In this document: positions 17,595 to 25,879 of the stretch, one piece after another
Numbering within the stretch: position 1 is the first letter of the stretch
How the letters are laid out: every line of letters begins with the position of its first letter
NCBI GenBank assembly: GCA_021300535.1
Contig: JAJTED010000073.1
Location: 1-32,406 of the forward strand
Origin: Planctomycetaceae bacterium
GTDB taxonomy: Bacteria; Planctomycetota; Planctomycetia; Pirellulales; UBA1268
Length of the DNA: 32,406 bases
Reading direction: 5' to 3'
Made by a program: the position numbers and the translations under genes
Notes under the pieces: model-generated
Database searches by the model: none
What the model saw: the letters and a program-made list of their open reading frames with translations, nothing else
What the model was told of the DNA's origin: nothing

Positions 17595-17831
17595 TCAGGC
17601 CTGGTGCTTTTCAATGAACTCGACCGCCTGGCCGACGGTCTGGATCTTCTCGGCGGCGTCGTCCGGAATGTTGATCTCGAACTCCTCCTCGAGTTCCATG
17701 ACCAACTCGACGGTGTCGAGCGAGTCGGCTCCCAGGTCGTTGATGAACGACGTTTCGGGCGTGATCTGTTCCTTGCTGACCCCGAGTTGGGAAGCCACGA
17801 TGTCGATCACCCGCTCTTGGACTGATGCCAC
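17595..17831 (-). CDS. acpP: Acyl carrier protein
   Basis: The 78-aa acidic protein is the cytosolic carrier of fatty-acyl intermediates. Its phosphopantetheine attachment site is Ser37 in [19 protein letters not shown] (helix II, split here at the Ser). Length and the four-helix pattern are those of AcpP. The start codon is GTG at 17831, with a strong AGGAGG nine bases upstream. It stands between fabG and fabF, the usual place in bacterial fab clusters. The gap to fabG is 155 bp and holds no recognisable gene. Confidence 0.96.
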   Translation of the reverse strand: MASVQERVIDIVASQLGVSKEQITPETSFINDLGADSLDTVELVMELEEEFEINIPDDAAEKIQTVGQAVEFIEKHQA

Positions 17832-17986
17832 CTTGCGATTCCTCCTGAAAGCCGATCCTGGCCGGCCGCCCGCAGCCCTTCAGGGCCGCGTACCTTGCCC
17901 GCCTTCACGGCGAAGATATACCCGTTTCCGCCCGGACATGTCCAGCCCGGGAAAAATGCTTGATCCGGCCGTGTCGTGGCCGCGGC

Positions 17987-18772
17987 TCATCCGATCAGAC
18001 CGCCGTCCACGACGAGCGTTTGGGCGGTGATGTAGCCCGCCGAGGGCGCGGCCAGAAACAGGACCGCCTCGGCGATCTCCCAGGCCTCGCCGAGCCGCTT
18101 CGCCGGCACCCGCTTCTTCACCTCTTCGAGTAGCGCCGGCCCCAGGGCCGCAGTCATGTCGCTGGCGATGAACCCGGGAGCCACCGCGTTGACGGTGATC
18201 TTGCGGCCCGCGAGCTCCTTGGCCACCGTTCGCGTGAGGCCGACGAGGCCGGCCTTCGAGGCGGAGTAGTTGGCCTGCCCGGGATTGCCGATCAGGCCCG
18301 AGACGCTCGCCACGTTCACGATGCGGCCGTACCGCTGCTGCATCATTGGCCGGCTCGCCGCCCGCATGAACAGGAACGGCGCCCGCAGGTTCGTCGTCAG
18401 CACCTGATCCCACTCTTCGTCGCTCATCCGCGGGAGGAGCGTGTCGCGGGTGACGCCGGCGTTGTTGACGAGGATGTCGAGCCGGCCGAGCTTCTCGACG
18501 ACGGCGTCGACGACCCGCTGGATGTCCTCGCCCTTGGTGACGTCGCAGGGGAATGCCTCGGCCCGGCCGCCGGCCGCCGTGATGCCGGTGGCGACGTCGG
18601 CGAGCTTGTCGGCCGAGCGGGCCACGAGGGCGACGGCGGCGCCGGCCGCCGCCAAGGCCTCGGCGATCGACCGGCCGAGACCCTGCGAGGCGCCGGTGAC
18701 AATCGCCACCTGGCCCGCGAGATCGACCTGCAGCCGCTTGGGGGGCGTGGTGCCCGCGTCCTTTTCCGCCAT
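17987..18772 (-). CDS. fabG: 3-oxoacyl-ACP reductase
   Basis: FabG reduces 3-ketoacyl-ACP with NADPH in the fatty-acid cycle. The 261-aa product is a short-chain dehydrogenase with the cofactor-binding TGASQGLG at residues 26-33, NNAG at 103-106, the catalytic Ser156 in NVASVSG, and the Tyr169-xxx-Lys173 pair in QANYSASK. The C-terminal PSAGYITAQTLVVDGG is the usual family end. About 15 residues at the N-terminus precede the Rossmann fold and are not conserved. It lies 45 bp after fabD on the same strand, supporting the role in fatty-acid synthesis over other short-chain dehydrogenases. Confidence 0.94.
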   Translation of the reverse strand: MAEKDAGTTPPKRLQVDLAGQVAIVTGASQGLGRSIAEALAAAGAAVALVARSADKLADVATGITAAGGRAEAFPCDVTKGEDIQRVVDAVVEKLGRLDILVNNAGVTRDTLLPRMSDEEWDQVLTTNLRAPFLFMRAASRPMMQQRYGRIVNVASVSGLIGNPGQANYSASKAGLVGLTRTVAKELAGRKITVNAVAPGFIASDMTAALGPALLEEVKKRVPAKRLGEAWEIAEAVLFLAAPSAGYITAQTLVVDGGLIG

Positions 18773-18817
18773 CTATAGCCTCCGAGTGAATGTGAAGGGC
18801 CGCCGCCGGGCGGCGGT

Positions 18818-19759
18818 TCAGTCGAACACGCCGTGACAGGCGACGCCGCGGTCGATCCGCTTCATCAGGCCGCGGAGCACGCGGCCGGGGCCCACTTCCC
18901 ACACGGTGCGGACGCCCGTGGAGAGGATGTATGCCATGGAGGCGTTCCACTCGACAACGCCAATCACCTGCCGGGCGAGCAGCCCGCGGATTTCCGCGGG
19001 ATCGGAGTGGGGCCGGGCATCGACGTTGCTCACGACAGGGATCCGCGGGGGCCGCAGCGTCGTCCGCTCGAGGGCCGCCGTGAGCCGCTCCACCGCCGGC
19101 TCCATGAGCACGGTGTGGAAGGCACCGGCCACCTCCAGCGGCACGCACTTCATCGCCCCGGCGGCGGTGGCGGCCGCCGTCAGCCGCCCGCAGGCGGCGG
19201 CAGACCCGGAGACCACGACGTTGCCGGGGCAGAGGACGTTGGCGATCTCGAGCACGTCCGTCCCGCGGCACTCCACGCACAGGGCGGCAAGTGTCTCGCG
19301 CTCCATGCCGAGCACCGCCACCATCGCCCCGGGCCGGTGCTCCGCGCACTCCTGCATCGCCCGGCCGCGGACGTCCACGAGCCGCACGGCGTCGTCGAAG
19401 TCGATCGCCCCGGCGAAGACCAGCGCGGTGTATTCGCCGAGCGACAGGCCGGCCGTGATCGGCGCCGCGTCGAGCGGATGGCCCTGACGGCCACGGAGCA
19501 CGTCGAGCATGGCCAGGCTCGTGACCAGGATGGCCGGCTGGCTGACGGCGGTGGTGTTGAGCCGCTCGGCGGGGCCTTCCCGGCAGAGGGCGAGCAGGTC
19601 GTAGCCGAGAATGTCGGCCGCCCTGGCAAAGCGGTCGCGGGCGGCAGGACTTTCGTCCACCCAGGAGGCCGCCATGCCAACGGCCTGGGCGCCCTGGCCG
19701 GGAAACACGATCGCGGGTGCCGGACCCGAGGGGCCGGGATCGGTAGCCAAGATGGTCAC
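18818..19759 (-). CDS. fabD: Malonyl-CoA:ACP transacylase
   Basis: FabD loads malonyl groups on ACP. The 313-aa protein has the FPGQGAQ motif at residues 19-25, the nucleophile Ser106 in GLSLGEYTAL, a GAFHT motif holding the catalytic His, and a C-terminal WEVGPGRVLRGLMKRI. Length is that of the family. It begins 13 bp after the stop of rpmF, so rpmF and the fab genes form one transcription unit. In many bacteria plsX and fabH lie between rpmF and fabD; here both are missing from this place. Confidence 0.94.
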   Translation of the reverse strand: MTILATDPGPSGPAPAIVFPGQGAQAVGMAASWVDESPAARDRFARAADILGYDLLALCREGPAERLNTTAVSQPAILVTSLAMLDVLRGRQGHPLDAAPITAGLSLGEYTALVFAGAIDFDDAVRLVDVRGRAMQECAEHRPGAMVAVLGMERETLAALCVECRGTDVLEIANVLCPGNVVVSGSAAACGRLTAAATAAGAMKCVPLEVAGAFHTVLMEPAVERLTAALERTTLRPPRIPVVSNVDARPHSDPAEIRGLLARQVIGVVEWNASMAYILSTGVRTVWEVGPGRVLRGLMKRIDRGVACHGVFD

Positions 19760-19772
19760 CCGTGCGCGACGA

Positions 19773-19952
19773 CTATTCTTCCGACTTCACGACCGCGCGG
19801 CCCATGTAGTGGCCGCAGGTGCCGCAGATCCGGTGGGTGGGCACGGCCTTGCCGCAGTTCGGGCAGAACGTCAACTGGCGGGGCGTGAGGAAATCGTGGG
19901 CCCGCCGGGAACGGGTCTTCTGATTGGATTGACGTCGCTTGGGAACGGCCAT
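19773..19952 (-). CDS. rpmF: Large ribosomal subunit protein bL32
   Basis: This 59-aa protein reads MAVPKRRQSNQKTRSRRAHD at its N-terminus, the standard bL32 beginning. It then has a zinc-ribbon with two CxxC pairs (CPNC and CGTC) in the Cys-plus form of L32. It is part of the 50S subunit near the peptidyl transferase exit side. The ATG at 19952 is preceded by a suitable GGTGC-rich leader, and the TAG stop lies at 19773. It opens the rpmF-fabD-fabG-acpP-fabF unit, a very common bacterial arrangement. A good promoter stands 36 bp upstream of the start. Confidence 0.95.
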   Translation of the reverse strand: MAVPKRRQSNQKTRSRRAHDFLTPRQLTFCPNCGKAVPTHRICGTCGHYMGRAVVKSEE

Positions 19953-19987
19953 GGAGCACCTGGGTCGAAACGAATTTGAGACCCGAT

Positions 19988-20017
19988 ACAGTAGCCAGGC
20001 GGAGCGACTGCGGTCAA
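19988..20017 (-). promoter_or_regulatory. Likely sigma70 promoter of the rpmF-fab unit
   Basis: On the minus strand there is TTGACC at 20017-20012, an 18-base spacer, and TACTGT at 19993-19988. It lies between the ruvB stop and the rpmF start and would give a leader of about 30 bases. Confidence 0.55.
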
Positions 20018-20025
20018 TCGGACCG

Positions 20026-21051
20026 TTAAAAAAGTCGGCCCTGGGGGGGCGTTTTCGGCATCACGCCGACGTGCTCCTCCCCCTTGGGCGTGATCTTGCG
20101 GCCCCGGGGCGTGCGGATCACGAGCTCGCAGCGGAGCAGGTAGGGCTCGACGTCGTCCTCGAGCGTGTCGGGCGCGGCGCTCATCGTGTGGGCGATGGCC
20201 TCGATGCCCACCGGCCCGCCGGCGAACACCCGCTGGATCGTCTCCAAATACTTGCGGTCGAAGCCGTCGAGCCCGAGCTCGTCGATGCCCTGCATCTCCA
20301 GGGCCGAGCGGGCGATCTCCACGCTGATCTGGTCGCCGGCCCGGCTGGTGGAGAAGTCGCGGATCCAGCGGAGGCGGTTGTTGGCCAGCCGCGGCGTGCC
20401 TCGGCTGCGGCGGGCGATCTCGTCGGCCGTGGCGTCGTCCATCGGCATCGAGAGCTTCACGGCCGAGCGGCGCACGATCTCGGCGAGCTCCGCCGGCGAG
20501 TAGTAGTCGAGGTGCTCGCGGATCACGAACCGGTCGCGGAGCGGGGCGGAGATCAGGCCGGCCCGGGTGGTGGCGCCGACGAGCGTGAACGGCCGCAGCG
20601 GCATGTTGATCGTGCGGGCGGCGACGCCGTCGCCGAGCGTGATGTCGATGCGGAAGTCCTCCATCGCCGGGTAGAGGAACTCCTCGACGGCGATCGGCAG
20701 GCGGTGGATCTCGTCGATGAACAGGACTGACCCCTCCGAGCAGTTCGTCAGATACGGGAGCAGGTCCTTGGGCGCGGCGAGCGCCGCGCCGCTGGCGATT
20801 TGGAGCGTGGTGCCGAGCTCCCGCGGAATGCAGGTGGCGAACGTGGTCTTGCCGAGGCCGGGAGGGCCGTCGAGGAGGATGTGGCCGAGCGTCTCGCCCC
20901 GCTTGCGGGAAGCGTCGATGGCGATCGAGAGCCGCTCGTGGACGGCCCGCTGGCCGACCATCTCGTCCATCCGCTGCGGCCGCAGGGCGCGGTCCTCCGC
21001 CGGTGCGTCATCGGCGGCTGCTTGGATGCTGGGCTCGCGGAAGGATTCCAT
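20026..21051 (-). CDS. ruvB: Holliday junction branch migration ATPase RuvB
   Basis: RuvB is the hexameric AAA+ motor that drives branch migration with RuvA. The 341-aa product carries Walker A (GPPGLGKTT, residues 62-70), Walker B (FIDEIHRL, about 111-118), sensor 1 GATTRAGLISAPLRDRF and a C-terminal winged-helix DNA-binding domain. The N-terminal LRPQRMDEMVGQ motif is also typical. It starts 23 bp after ruvA; the two form a unit with ruvC further upstream. The stop codon sits in a T-rich end (CTTTTTTAA), which may help release the transcript before the rpmF promoter. Confidence 0.96.
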   Translation of the reverse strand: MESFREPSIQAAADDAPAEDRALRPQRMDEMVGQRAVHERLSIAIDASRKRGETLGHILLDGPPGLGKTTFATCIPRELGTTLQIASGAALAAPKDLLPYLTNCSEGSVLFIDEIHRLPIAVEEFLYPAMEDFRIDITLGDGVAARTINMPLRPFTLVGATTRAGLISAPLRDRFVIREHLDYYSPAELAEIVRRSAVKLSMPMDDATADEIARRSRGTPRLANNRLRWIRDFSTSRAGDQISVEIARSALEMQGIDELGLDGFDRKYLETIQRVFAGGPVGIEAIAHTMSAAPDTLEDDVEPYLLRCELVIRTPRGRKITPKGEEHVGVMPKTPPQGRLF

Positions 21052-21074
21052 GACCGCTCACTCTACCCGATCGG

Positions 21075-21710
21075 TTACGCCCGCGGCTTGTGCATCTGCC
21101 GGTAGATGACCTCCAGCGCCTCCTGCACGTCCTTGGGCTTTTTCTTCTCGGCCCGCAGGGCGTCGACGAGCCGGCGGGCATCGGGGTCGGAGTGGCCGAG
21201 CGACCGCAGCACCTCGAAGGTCTCGGAGAACACGTCGCCGCCGGCCGCCTCGCCCGGGGCCTCGCGGCCCACGAGGAGGGCGAACTTCGGCATCTTCCGC
21301 CGCAGCTTGGCGATCATCCGCTCGGCCGTGGCCGCGCCGATGCCGGGCAGCGTGGCGAGGGCTTTGGCGTCTTGCTCCTCGATCGCGGTGGCGATCTCGC
21401 CCACCGGCCGGATGATCGCGCGGAGCGCCTTCCGTACGCCCACGCCGTCGACCTCGCAGATCAGGTCGAAGAACTCCCGCTCCACTTCGGAGAGGAAGCC
21501 GACCAGCCGGGGCACGAGGTTGCCGCGGCCGGGGTTGCCCTCCAGATACTCGATCGTGTGGAGCACGACCGGCTGGCCGATCTTCTGCTGCAGGCCGCGG
21601 CGGACGAGCTCCGTGACGAGCACCTCGTGGACGACGGGCCCGATCGCGAGCTCGACGGCGTTGGCGGTGTGATCGATGCGTTCGAGCGTGCCGGAGATTT
21701 TGGTGATCAT
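21075..21710 (-). CDS. ruvA: Holliday junction-binding protein RuvA
   Basis: RuvA binds four-way junctions and recruits RuvB. The 211-aa protein shows domain I, an OB fold (residues 1-65, MITKISGTLERID...), domain II with two helix-hairpin-helix motifs (about 70-140, including LPGIGAATAERMIAKLRRK), and domain III at the C-terminus (about 160-211) that contacts RuvB. Length is near the family norm of 200-205. The gene is 23 bp upstream of ruvB. The 320-bp stretch between ruvC and ruvA is unusual because it holds simple repeats and a possible small ORF. Confidence 0.95.
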   Translation of the reverse strand: MITKISGTLERIDHTANAVELAIGPVVHEVLVTELVRRGLQQKIGQPVVLHTIEYLEGNPGRGNLVPRLVGFLSEVEREFFDLICEVDGVGVRKALRAIIRPVGEIATAIEEQDAKALATLPGIGAATAERMIAKLRRKMPKFALLVGREAPGEAAGGDVFSETFEVLRSLGHSDPDARRLVDALRAEKKKPKDVQEALEVIYRQMHKPRA

Positions 21711-21723
21711 GGGGGGCCGTAGC

Positions 21724-21818
21724 GGTTCGGTTCGGTTCAGGTCGGTTCGGTTCGGTTCGGTTCGGTTCGGTTCAGGTCAGGTCAGGTCAGGTCAGGTCAG
21801 GTCAGGTCAGGTCAGGTC
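21724..21818. repeat. Pentanucleotide repeat array, 19 units
   Basis: There are 19 exact five-base units: three GGTTC, one AGGTC, six GGTTC and nine AGGTC. The array starts 14 bp upstream of the ruvA start codon, so on the minus strand it occupies the ruvA leader. The block-like order of the two variants suggests expansion by slippage. Copy number could vary between strains. Confidence 0.9.
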
Positions 21819-21890
21819 GTCTAGCACAAGCCGGCATGCGGGCGGCATGAGTTCGCTCGCTGCGGCGAAGCGCCGGCACGCTCGCGATCC

Positions 21891-22034
21891 TCACGCCGAC
21901 CCGCATGCCTCCCCGGAACGGGGAGGACAGGACTCACGGCCGTGGGGTGGGAAAGGCGCACGGTCGTGGGGTGGGGCGGGCGCACGGCTGTGGGGTGGGG
22001 TAGGCGCACGGCCGTGGGGCAGGGGGTGGTTCAT
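21891..22034 (-). CDS. Possible small ORF with octapeptide repeats, coupled to ruvC
   Basis: A 47-aa frame begins with an ATG that overlaps the ruvC stop as ATGA. Its first two thirds consist of an eight-residue repeat of the form RAPxPPHx (Pro/His/Arg-rich). The repeats come from a 24-bp DNA tandem, so they stay in frame. I know of no family like it. The coupling and in-frame repeat support translation, but short low-complexity frames in this GC-rich DNA arise by chance, so confidence is low. Confidence 0.28.
   Translation of the reverse strand: MNHPLPHGRAPTPPHSRAPAPPHDRAPFPPHGRESCPPRSGEACGSA
21935..22026. repeat. 24-bp tandem repeat, nearly four copies
   Basis: Units begin at 21935, 21959, 21983 and 22007, each starting CACGG(C/T)(C/T)GTGGGG; the last is partial. 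The units differ at only a few positions. The array lies just past the ruvC stop and encodes the octapeptide repeats of the small ORF. Confidence 0.85.
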
Positions 22035-22573
22035 GCGCGGCCGCTCCTGACCCGCACGATCGCGGTGCCGAAGAGAAGGGGCCGGAGTCGGAGGTGGTAG
22101 TCGGCGAGGGCGACGGCCAGGGCGTCGGCGGCGTCGGCCGGCTCGGGGCGGGCCGTAAGGCCGAGCTCCCGCTGCACGGCGGTCTGGATCTGCTCCTTGC
22201 CGGCGTGGCCGGAGCCGGTGAGCGTGCTCTTCACGCGGTTGGGGAGGTAGTGGTGCACGGCGAGGCCCGCCTGCACGCCGGCGAGGCAGATCACGCCGCG
22301 GGCGTGGCCGAGGAGGATCGCCGTCTTGGGAAACCGCGCGTGCGAGAAGACCTGCTCGATCGCCATTGCGTTCGGGCGGAAGGCCTCGATCACCTCGCGG
22401 ACGCCGGAATGGATGGCGTGCAGCCGCTCCTCGAGCGATTCCCCCTTCGACCGCACGGTGCCCGCCTCCACGAGCCGCACCGCGGCCCCGTGGCATTCGA
22501 CGACGCCGTAGCCGGTGACATTGAGTCCGGGATCGAAGCCGACGACGCGGTGGGCGGTGGCCAGGCCTGGCAT
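22031..22573 (-). CDS. ruvC: Crossover junction endodeoxyribonuclease RuvC
   Basis: RuvC cuts Holliday junctions as a dimer after RuvAB migration. The 180-aa protein has the RNase H-like fold with all four acidic catalytic residues: Asp14 (GFDPGLNVTGYG), Glu73 (AIEQVF), and Asp147 and Asp150 in the ADAADAL segment. The KSTLTGSGHAGKEQIQ region matches the DNA-binding part of the family. Length is slightly over the usual 170. It is first of the ruvC-ruvA-ruvB series on the minus strand, though 320 bp of repeats separate it from ruvA. Confidence 0.95.
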   Translation of the reverse strand: MPGLATAHRVVGFDPGLNVTGYGVVECHGAAVRLVEAGTVRSKGESLEERLHAIHSGVREVIEAFRPNAMAIEQVFSHARFPKTAILLGHARGVICLAGVQAGLAVHHYLPNRVKSTLTGSGHAGKEQIQTAVQRELGLTARPEPADAADALAVALADYHLRLRPLLFGTAIVRVRSGRA

Positions 22574-22635
22574 GCTGGAAGCCTAGCCGCGGCGGCGGGA
22601 TTGCCCCAAGGGCAGTCGGGCGATGTGGTGCGCGG

Positions 22636-22862
22636 GCGGTTTTCACACCCGGAGTCCCCGGGTTTCCACCCGGGGCTTTTTGGGACGCACGCGTTCCGCC
22701 CACAAAAAGCCCCCGGCGGGAGCCGGGGGACTCCGGGTGGCATGCCTTCCCGGGTGCCATGCGCTGTGGGCTTGAGCCGGGGAATCGCGGGCCGTCATGC
22801 GGCATGGACGGCGTGGGCGGTTTTCACACCCGGAGTCCCCGGGTTTCCACCCGGGGCTTCTT
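22636..22862 (-). repeat. Hairpin-element cluster C: one full and one partial unit
   Basis: The complete unit spans 22710-22856: h2 (22710-22717/22722-22729, loop GGGA), spacer, then h1 (22837-22844/22849-22856, loop TTCC). A partial unit to the left keeps only its h1 (22656-22675), followed by CTTTTTGGG. The 34-bp junction differs from that of cluster B. It lies between tRNA-Arg and ruvC on the minus strand, where the hairpins could end tRNA transcription. Confidence 0.85.
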
Positions 22863-22926
22863 GGGACCGCGATCAGACCGATTCACTTTCCGACGGCCCG
22901 CCGTCCCGGCGGTCAGTCAGCGGCAA

Positions 22927-23000
<74 letters not shown>

Positions 23001-23009
23001 ATGACTGCA

Positions 23010-23038
23010 AAGATACCGTCAATCGACCGCGGCACCAA
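23010..23038 (-). promoter_or_regulatory. Likely promoter of tRNA-Arg
   Basis: On the minus strand there is TTGGTG at 23038-23033, 17 bases, then TATCTT at 23015-23010. The -10 box ends nine bases before the mature tRNA 5' end. It sits between the MFS/acyltransferase stop and the tRNA. Confidence 0.5.
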
Positions 23039-23060
23039 GATTGCCGCGAAAACCGCGGTG

Positions 23061-25757
23061 TCAGCCGCGAGGGACGAGAAAGCCGTCCTTGTCCACGTCG
23101 AAGATGTCGGCCAGCCGCGCCGCACGCGGCGCGGTGGTCTGGCTGCCGCCGGCCGGCCGCGGGAGCGTGGCGCCGATCACGAGCGTCCCCGGCTCGTCCG
23201 GGCCGATGCCCTGCGGCGTCAGCGACTCGAGGCCCAACGCCGCGCGGTCGGCCGCGCGCGGCCATACGACCACGCCGTTGACCACGCGGCCCACCGTCTC
23301 CGGCCGGTGGATTGTTTCGTGGTCCCAGCCGATCCGCTGCGGCGGCGTGTTCATCGCCACCAGTCCGCCCGCCTCCGGCGGCGCGTAGGCCACGACCGGC
23401 ATGATCCCGCACGCGGCCTGAAAGGCATCGCTGGCGGCCCTGGCCCGGGGGAGGTCGGTTACCGAGCCAATCGGCATCACCACGGCCTGCAGGGCCGACA
23501 GCGCGGCGGGCGTGACGAGGCCGGCGACCGCGGCCACCTGTTCGATGCGCGCCAGCCACAGCGACGATTTCTCCCGGGCGAGCGCGGCGACGATGTCGGC
23601 TGCCGGCGCGTCGGCGGCGAGTGTCGCGGCATCGATCCCGAGCAGCCGCCCGCCATGTGTGCCCAGCGACTCGTGAAGCGGATCGCCTGCGGCCAGCGAC
23701 GTAAGCAGACGGTCCTCGCGGCGCACCAGGCAGCAGCCGTCGAAGGCTTCCGCCGTCGCGGCCCAGGCGGCCTCGTCGCCGGATTGACCACTGCGGCTGC
23801 GGTCGAGCATGCGGCGGCGCACGGCCTCGGCCGTCACCTCCTGGAGGGCGAGGCGGGCCTGGTCGGGGTGCGTGCCGGCCGGCAGCGGCGGGCCGAACGT
23901 GAGCGTCACCGGCCGCCGCCAGAGCCGCGGCCACTTCGTGAAGTAGCGGCCCTCGGAGAACGTGAGTCCGCTGCCCCACAGGCCGTCGATCGACACCGGC
24001 TGCAGCGGCGACTCGACCTTCTCCAAGAGCCACTCGAGGCCGCGCTTGAAGCCGAGGATCTGCCCCGTCCGCGAGATACCCCCCTCGCAGAAGATGCCGA
24101 TCGCATCCCCGTCGGCGAGGCCGCCCTGGAGCGTCTTCAGCGCGGCGCCGATCGACTTGGGTCGTGGGTCGAAAAGGATGAAACGCCACTGGTCGGCAAG
24201 CATCCGCAGGAACTTCCCCTTGATGTTCGGGCCGTAGACCACCATGCGGACCGGCCGCGGGCTCGCCATGGGCAGCAAAAAGCCGTCGAGCCAGGAAAGG
24301 TGGTTGGCGACGAGCACGATCGGGCCGCTCGGCGGGATCCGCTCCAGCCCGCGGGCTCGAAATCGCCAGATGGCACGCACGATCGTGGCCACGAACAGCC
24401 GCAACGTCGCCCGCGGCGCACACCACACGGCAGCCCCCGCGGCCACGAACGAGAGGCAGGCGAAGATCGCGAAGATCGCCCGCGCGGAGAGCAGGGGGGC
24501 TTCACCCGCGCCCCACGGCGCCCGCAGGCCACCATAGGCGAGTGATGCCAGGAACATGCCGCTGAAAAGCAGCAGGTTCGTGGCCGCCAGCACGCCGCCG
24601 AGCCGATCGGCAGGACTCTTCTCCTGCAGATAGGTCTCCAGCGGGACGTCGAACATCCCCGCCCCGAAGCCGAGGATCATGAGCCACACGATCGGCCCCC
24701 AGGGCAGGGCCGCATCGCCGGCGAGGAACCGGCCGCCGGTCAGGGCCAGGGCGCCGAACGCGACCGTCATGATCAGCCCGCCGAGCGGCACGAACCCGAG
24801 ATCGACCCGCGGGTCGGCGTTTGCCGGCCGCGAGGCGAGCCGGCCGGTGATCACGCTGCCGGCGCCGATGCCCGCGACCAGCGCGACCAAGAGCGGCACG
24901 ATGCGGCCCTGCGAGTCCGCGCCCGCCTCGGTCGCGAACTGATCGACGTTGGCCTGGGCCACGGCGCCGATCGCCCAAAAGAAGACGATCCCCGCGGCGG
25001 CGGCCGCGAGCTCGCGACGACGCAGCAGCACTTCGAGGTCCGTCCACACGCGGGGCAGCGCGTTCCAGGCGGGCGGGGCATCGGGATCCGCCGCCGTGAG
25101 CCGCGGCAGGAACGCCGCCGCCACGAGCCCCGCCACCGCGGCGCCGCCGAGCAGCGCCGCCGTCGGCCACGCGCGGGTCCAGGCGGAAGCGGAAGGATCC
25201 AGCGGCGTCGCGTCGGCCACCCAGTTGCCGGCCGCCGTGCCGGCAAGGACGCACACCAGCGACACGAGCGCGAACAGCCCGTTGGCGGTCGCGAGTCGCG
25301 CCGGCGGCACGACCTCCGGGATCGCGCCCACGACCGCGGGCGTCATCACCGCCGCCTGCGTGCCGATCGCGATCACGGTGGCCAGCAGCAGCCAGAGGCC
25401 GGCCGGGAGGCCGAGCCACGCGTCGCCCGACCCGACGCCGAACCCGAGCACGGCCGCCGCCGCCAACGCGATCAGCACCTCGGCCGCCTTGCACCAGCGG
25501 ATCACCGTCGTCTTCGCGTGGCGATCGGCCAGGGCACCGGCGAGCCACGAGAAGAGCACGTAGGGGAGTGACAAACCGACGAGCCCGATCGTGAGCACCA
25601 GCGAAACCTCGCCGGCATCCACCAGGCGTTTGCCGAGGCCGATGGCCAGCCACTTGAGGGCGTGGTCGGTGACCAGCGCGAGCCCGCGAACGGCCAGGAG
25701 CGGCCCGAACCCTCCGGCGGCCGGAGCCATGGTCGGAGCGGATGATGGCCGGGCCAT
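23061..25757 (-). CDS. MFS transporter / PlsC acyltransferase fusion with decayed adenylation domain
   Basis: The 898-aa product has the layout of LplT-Aas-type lysophospholipid transport and re-acylation proteins. Residues about 15-440 are a 12-helix major facilitator (SWLAGALADRHAKT loop). Residues about 450-620 are a PlsC acyltransferase with NHLSWLD (HX4D, the catalytic pair) and FCEGGISRTGQ. Residues about 640-898 resemble an AMP-binding acyl-ACP/CoA synthetase but lack a TSGTTG-type P-loop motif, and the protein stops at DVDKDGFLVPRG, where the C-terminal lid should begin. Acyl activation is thus unlikely; acyltransfer to lysophospholipid in the inner membrane is the plausible role. The ATG at 25757 gives a cytoplasmic N-terminus; an open extension further upstream crosses the divergent gene and is not real. 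Confidence 0.87.
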   Translation of the reverse strand: MARPSSAPTMAPAAGGFGPLLAVRGLALVTDHALKWLAIGLGKRLVDAGEVSLVLTIGLVGLSLPYVLFSWLAGALADRHAKTTVIRWCKAAEVLIALAAAAVLGFGVGSGDAWLGLPAGLWLLLATVIAIGTQAAVMTPAVVGAIPEVVPPARLATANGLFALVSLVCVLAGTAAGNWVADATPLDPSASAWTRAWPTAALLGGAAVAGLVAAAFLPRLTAADPDAPPAWNALPRVWTDLEVLLRRRELAAAAAGIVFFWAIGAVAQANVDQFATEAGADSQGRIVPLLVALVAGIGAGSVITGRLASRPANADPRVDLGFVPLGGLIMTVAFGALALTGGRFLAGDAALPWGPIVWLMILGFGAGMFDVPLETYLQEKSPADRLGGVLAATNLLLFSGMFLASLAYGGLRAPWGAGEAPLLSARAIFAIFACLSFVAAGAAVWCAPRATLRLFVATIVRAIWRFRARGLERIPPSGPIVLVANHLSWLDGFLLPMASPRPVRMVVYGPNIKGKFLRMLADQWRFILFDPRPKSIGAALKTLQGGLADGDAIGIFCEGGISRTGQILGFKRGLEWLLEKVESPLQPVSIDGLWGSGLTFSEGRYFTKWPRLWRRPVTLTFGPPLPAGTHPDQARLALQEVTAEAVRRRMLDRSRSGQSGDEAAWAATAEAFDGCCLVRREDRLLTSLAAGDPLHESLGTHGGRLLGIDAATLAADAPAADIVAALAREKSSLWLARIEQVAAVAGLVTPAALSALQAVVMPIGSVTDLPRARAASDAFQAACGIMPVVAYAPPEAGGLVAMNTPPQRIGWDHETIHRPETVGRVVNGVVVWPRAADRAALGLESLTPQGIGPDEPGTLVIGATLPRPAGGSQTTAPRAARLADIFDVDKDGFLVPRG

Positions 25758-25879
25758 GGTGTCCAAAGTGTCGCCTCGTGGGGGTCGAAGAGGGCCGGAG
25801 GGAGGGGCCGATTTCACGGCTCGTGCGGCATGTCGCGGGCCCGGTTTTCCCGCCGTGATGGGCAGACTTTGACGGCTGT

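Noticed and set aside
21724..21818. Repeat array considered as CRISPR
   Set aside because: Units are five bases with no spacers, and no cas gene is nearby; it is a simple-sequence repeat.
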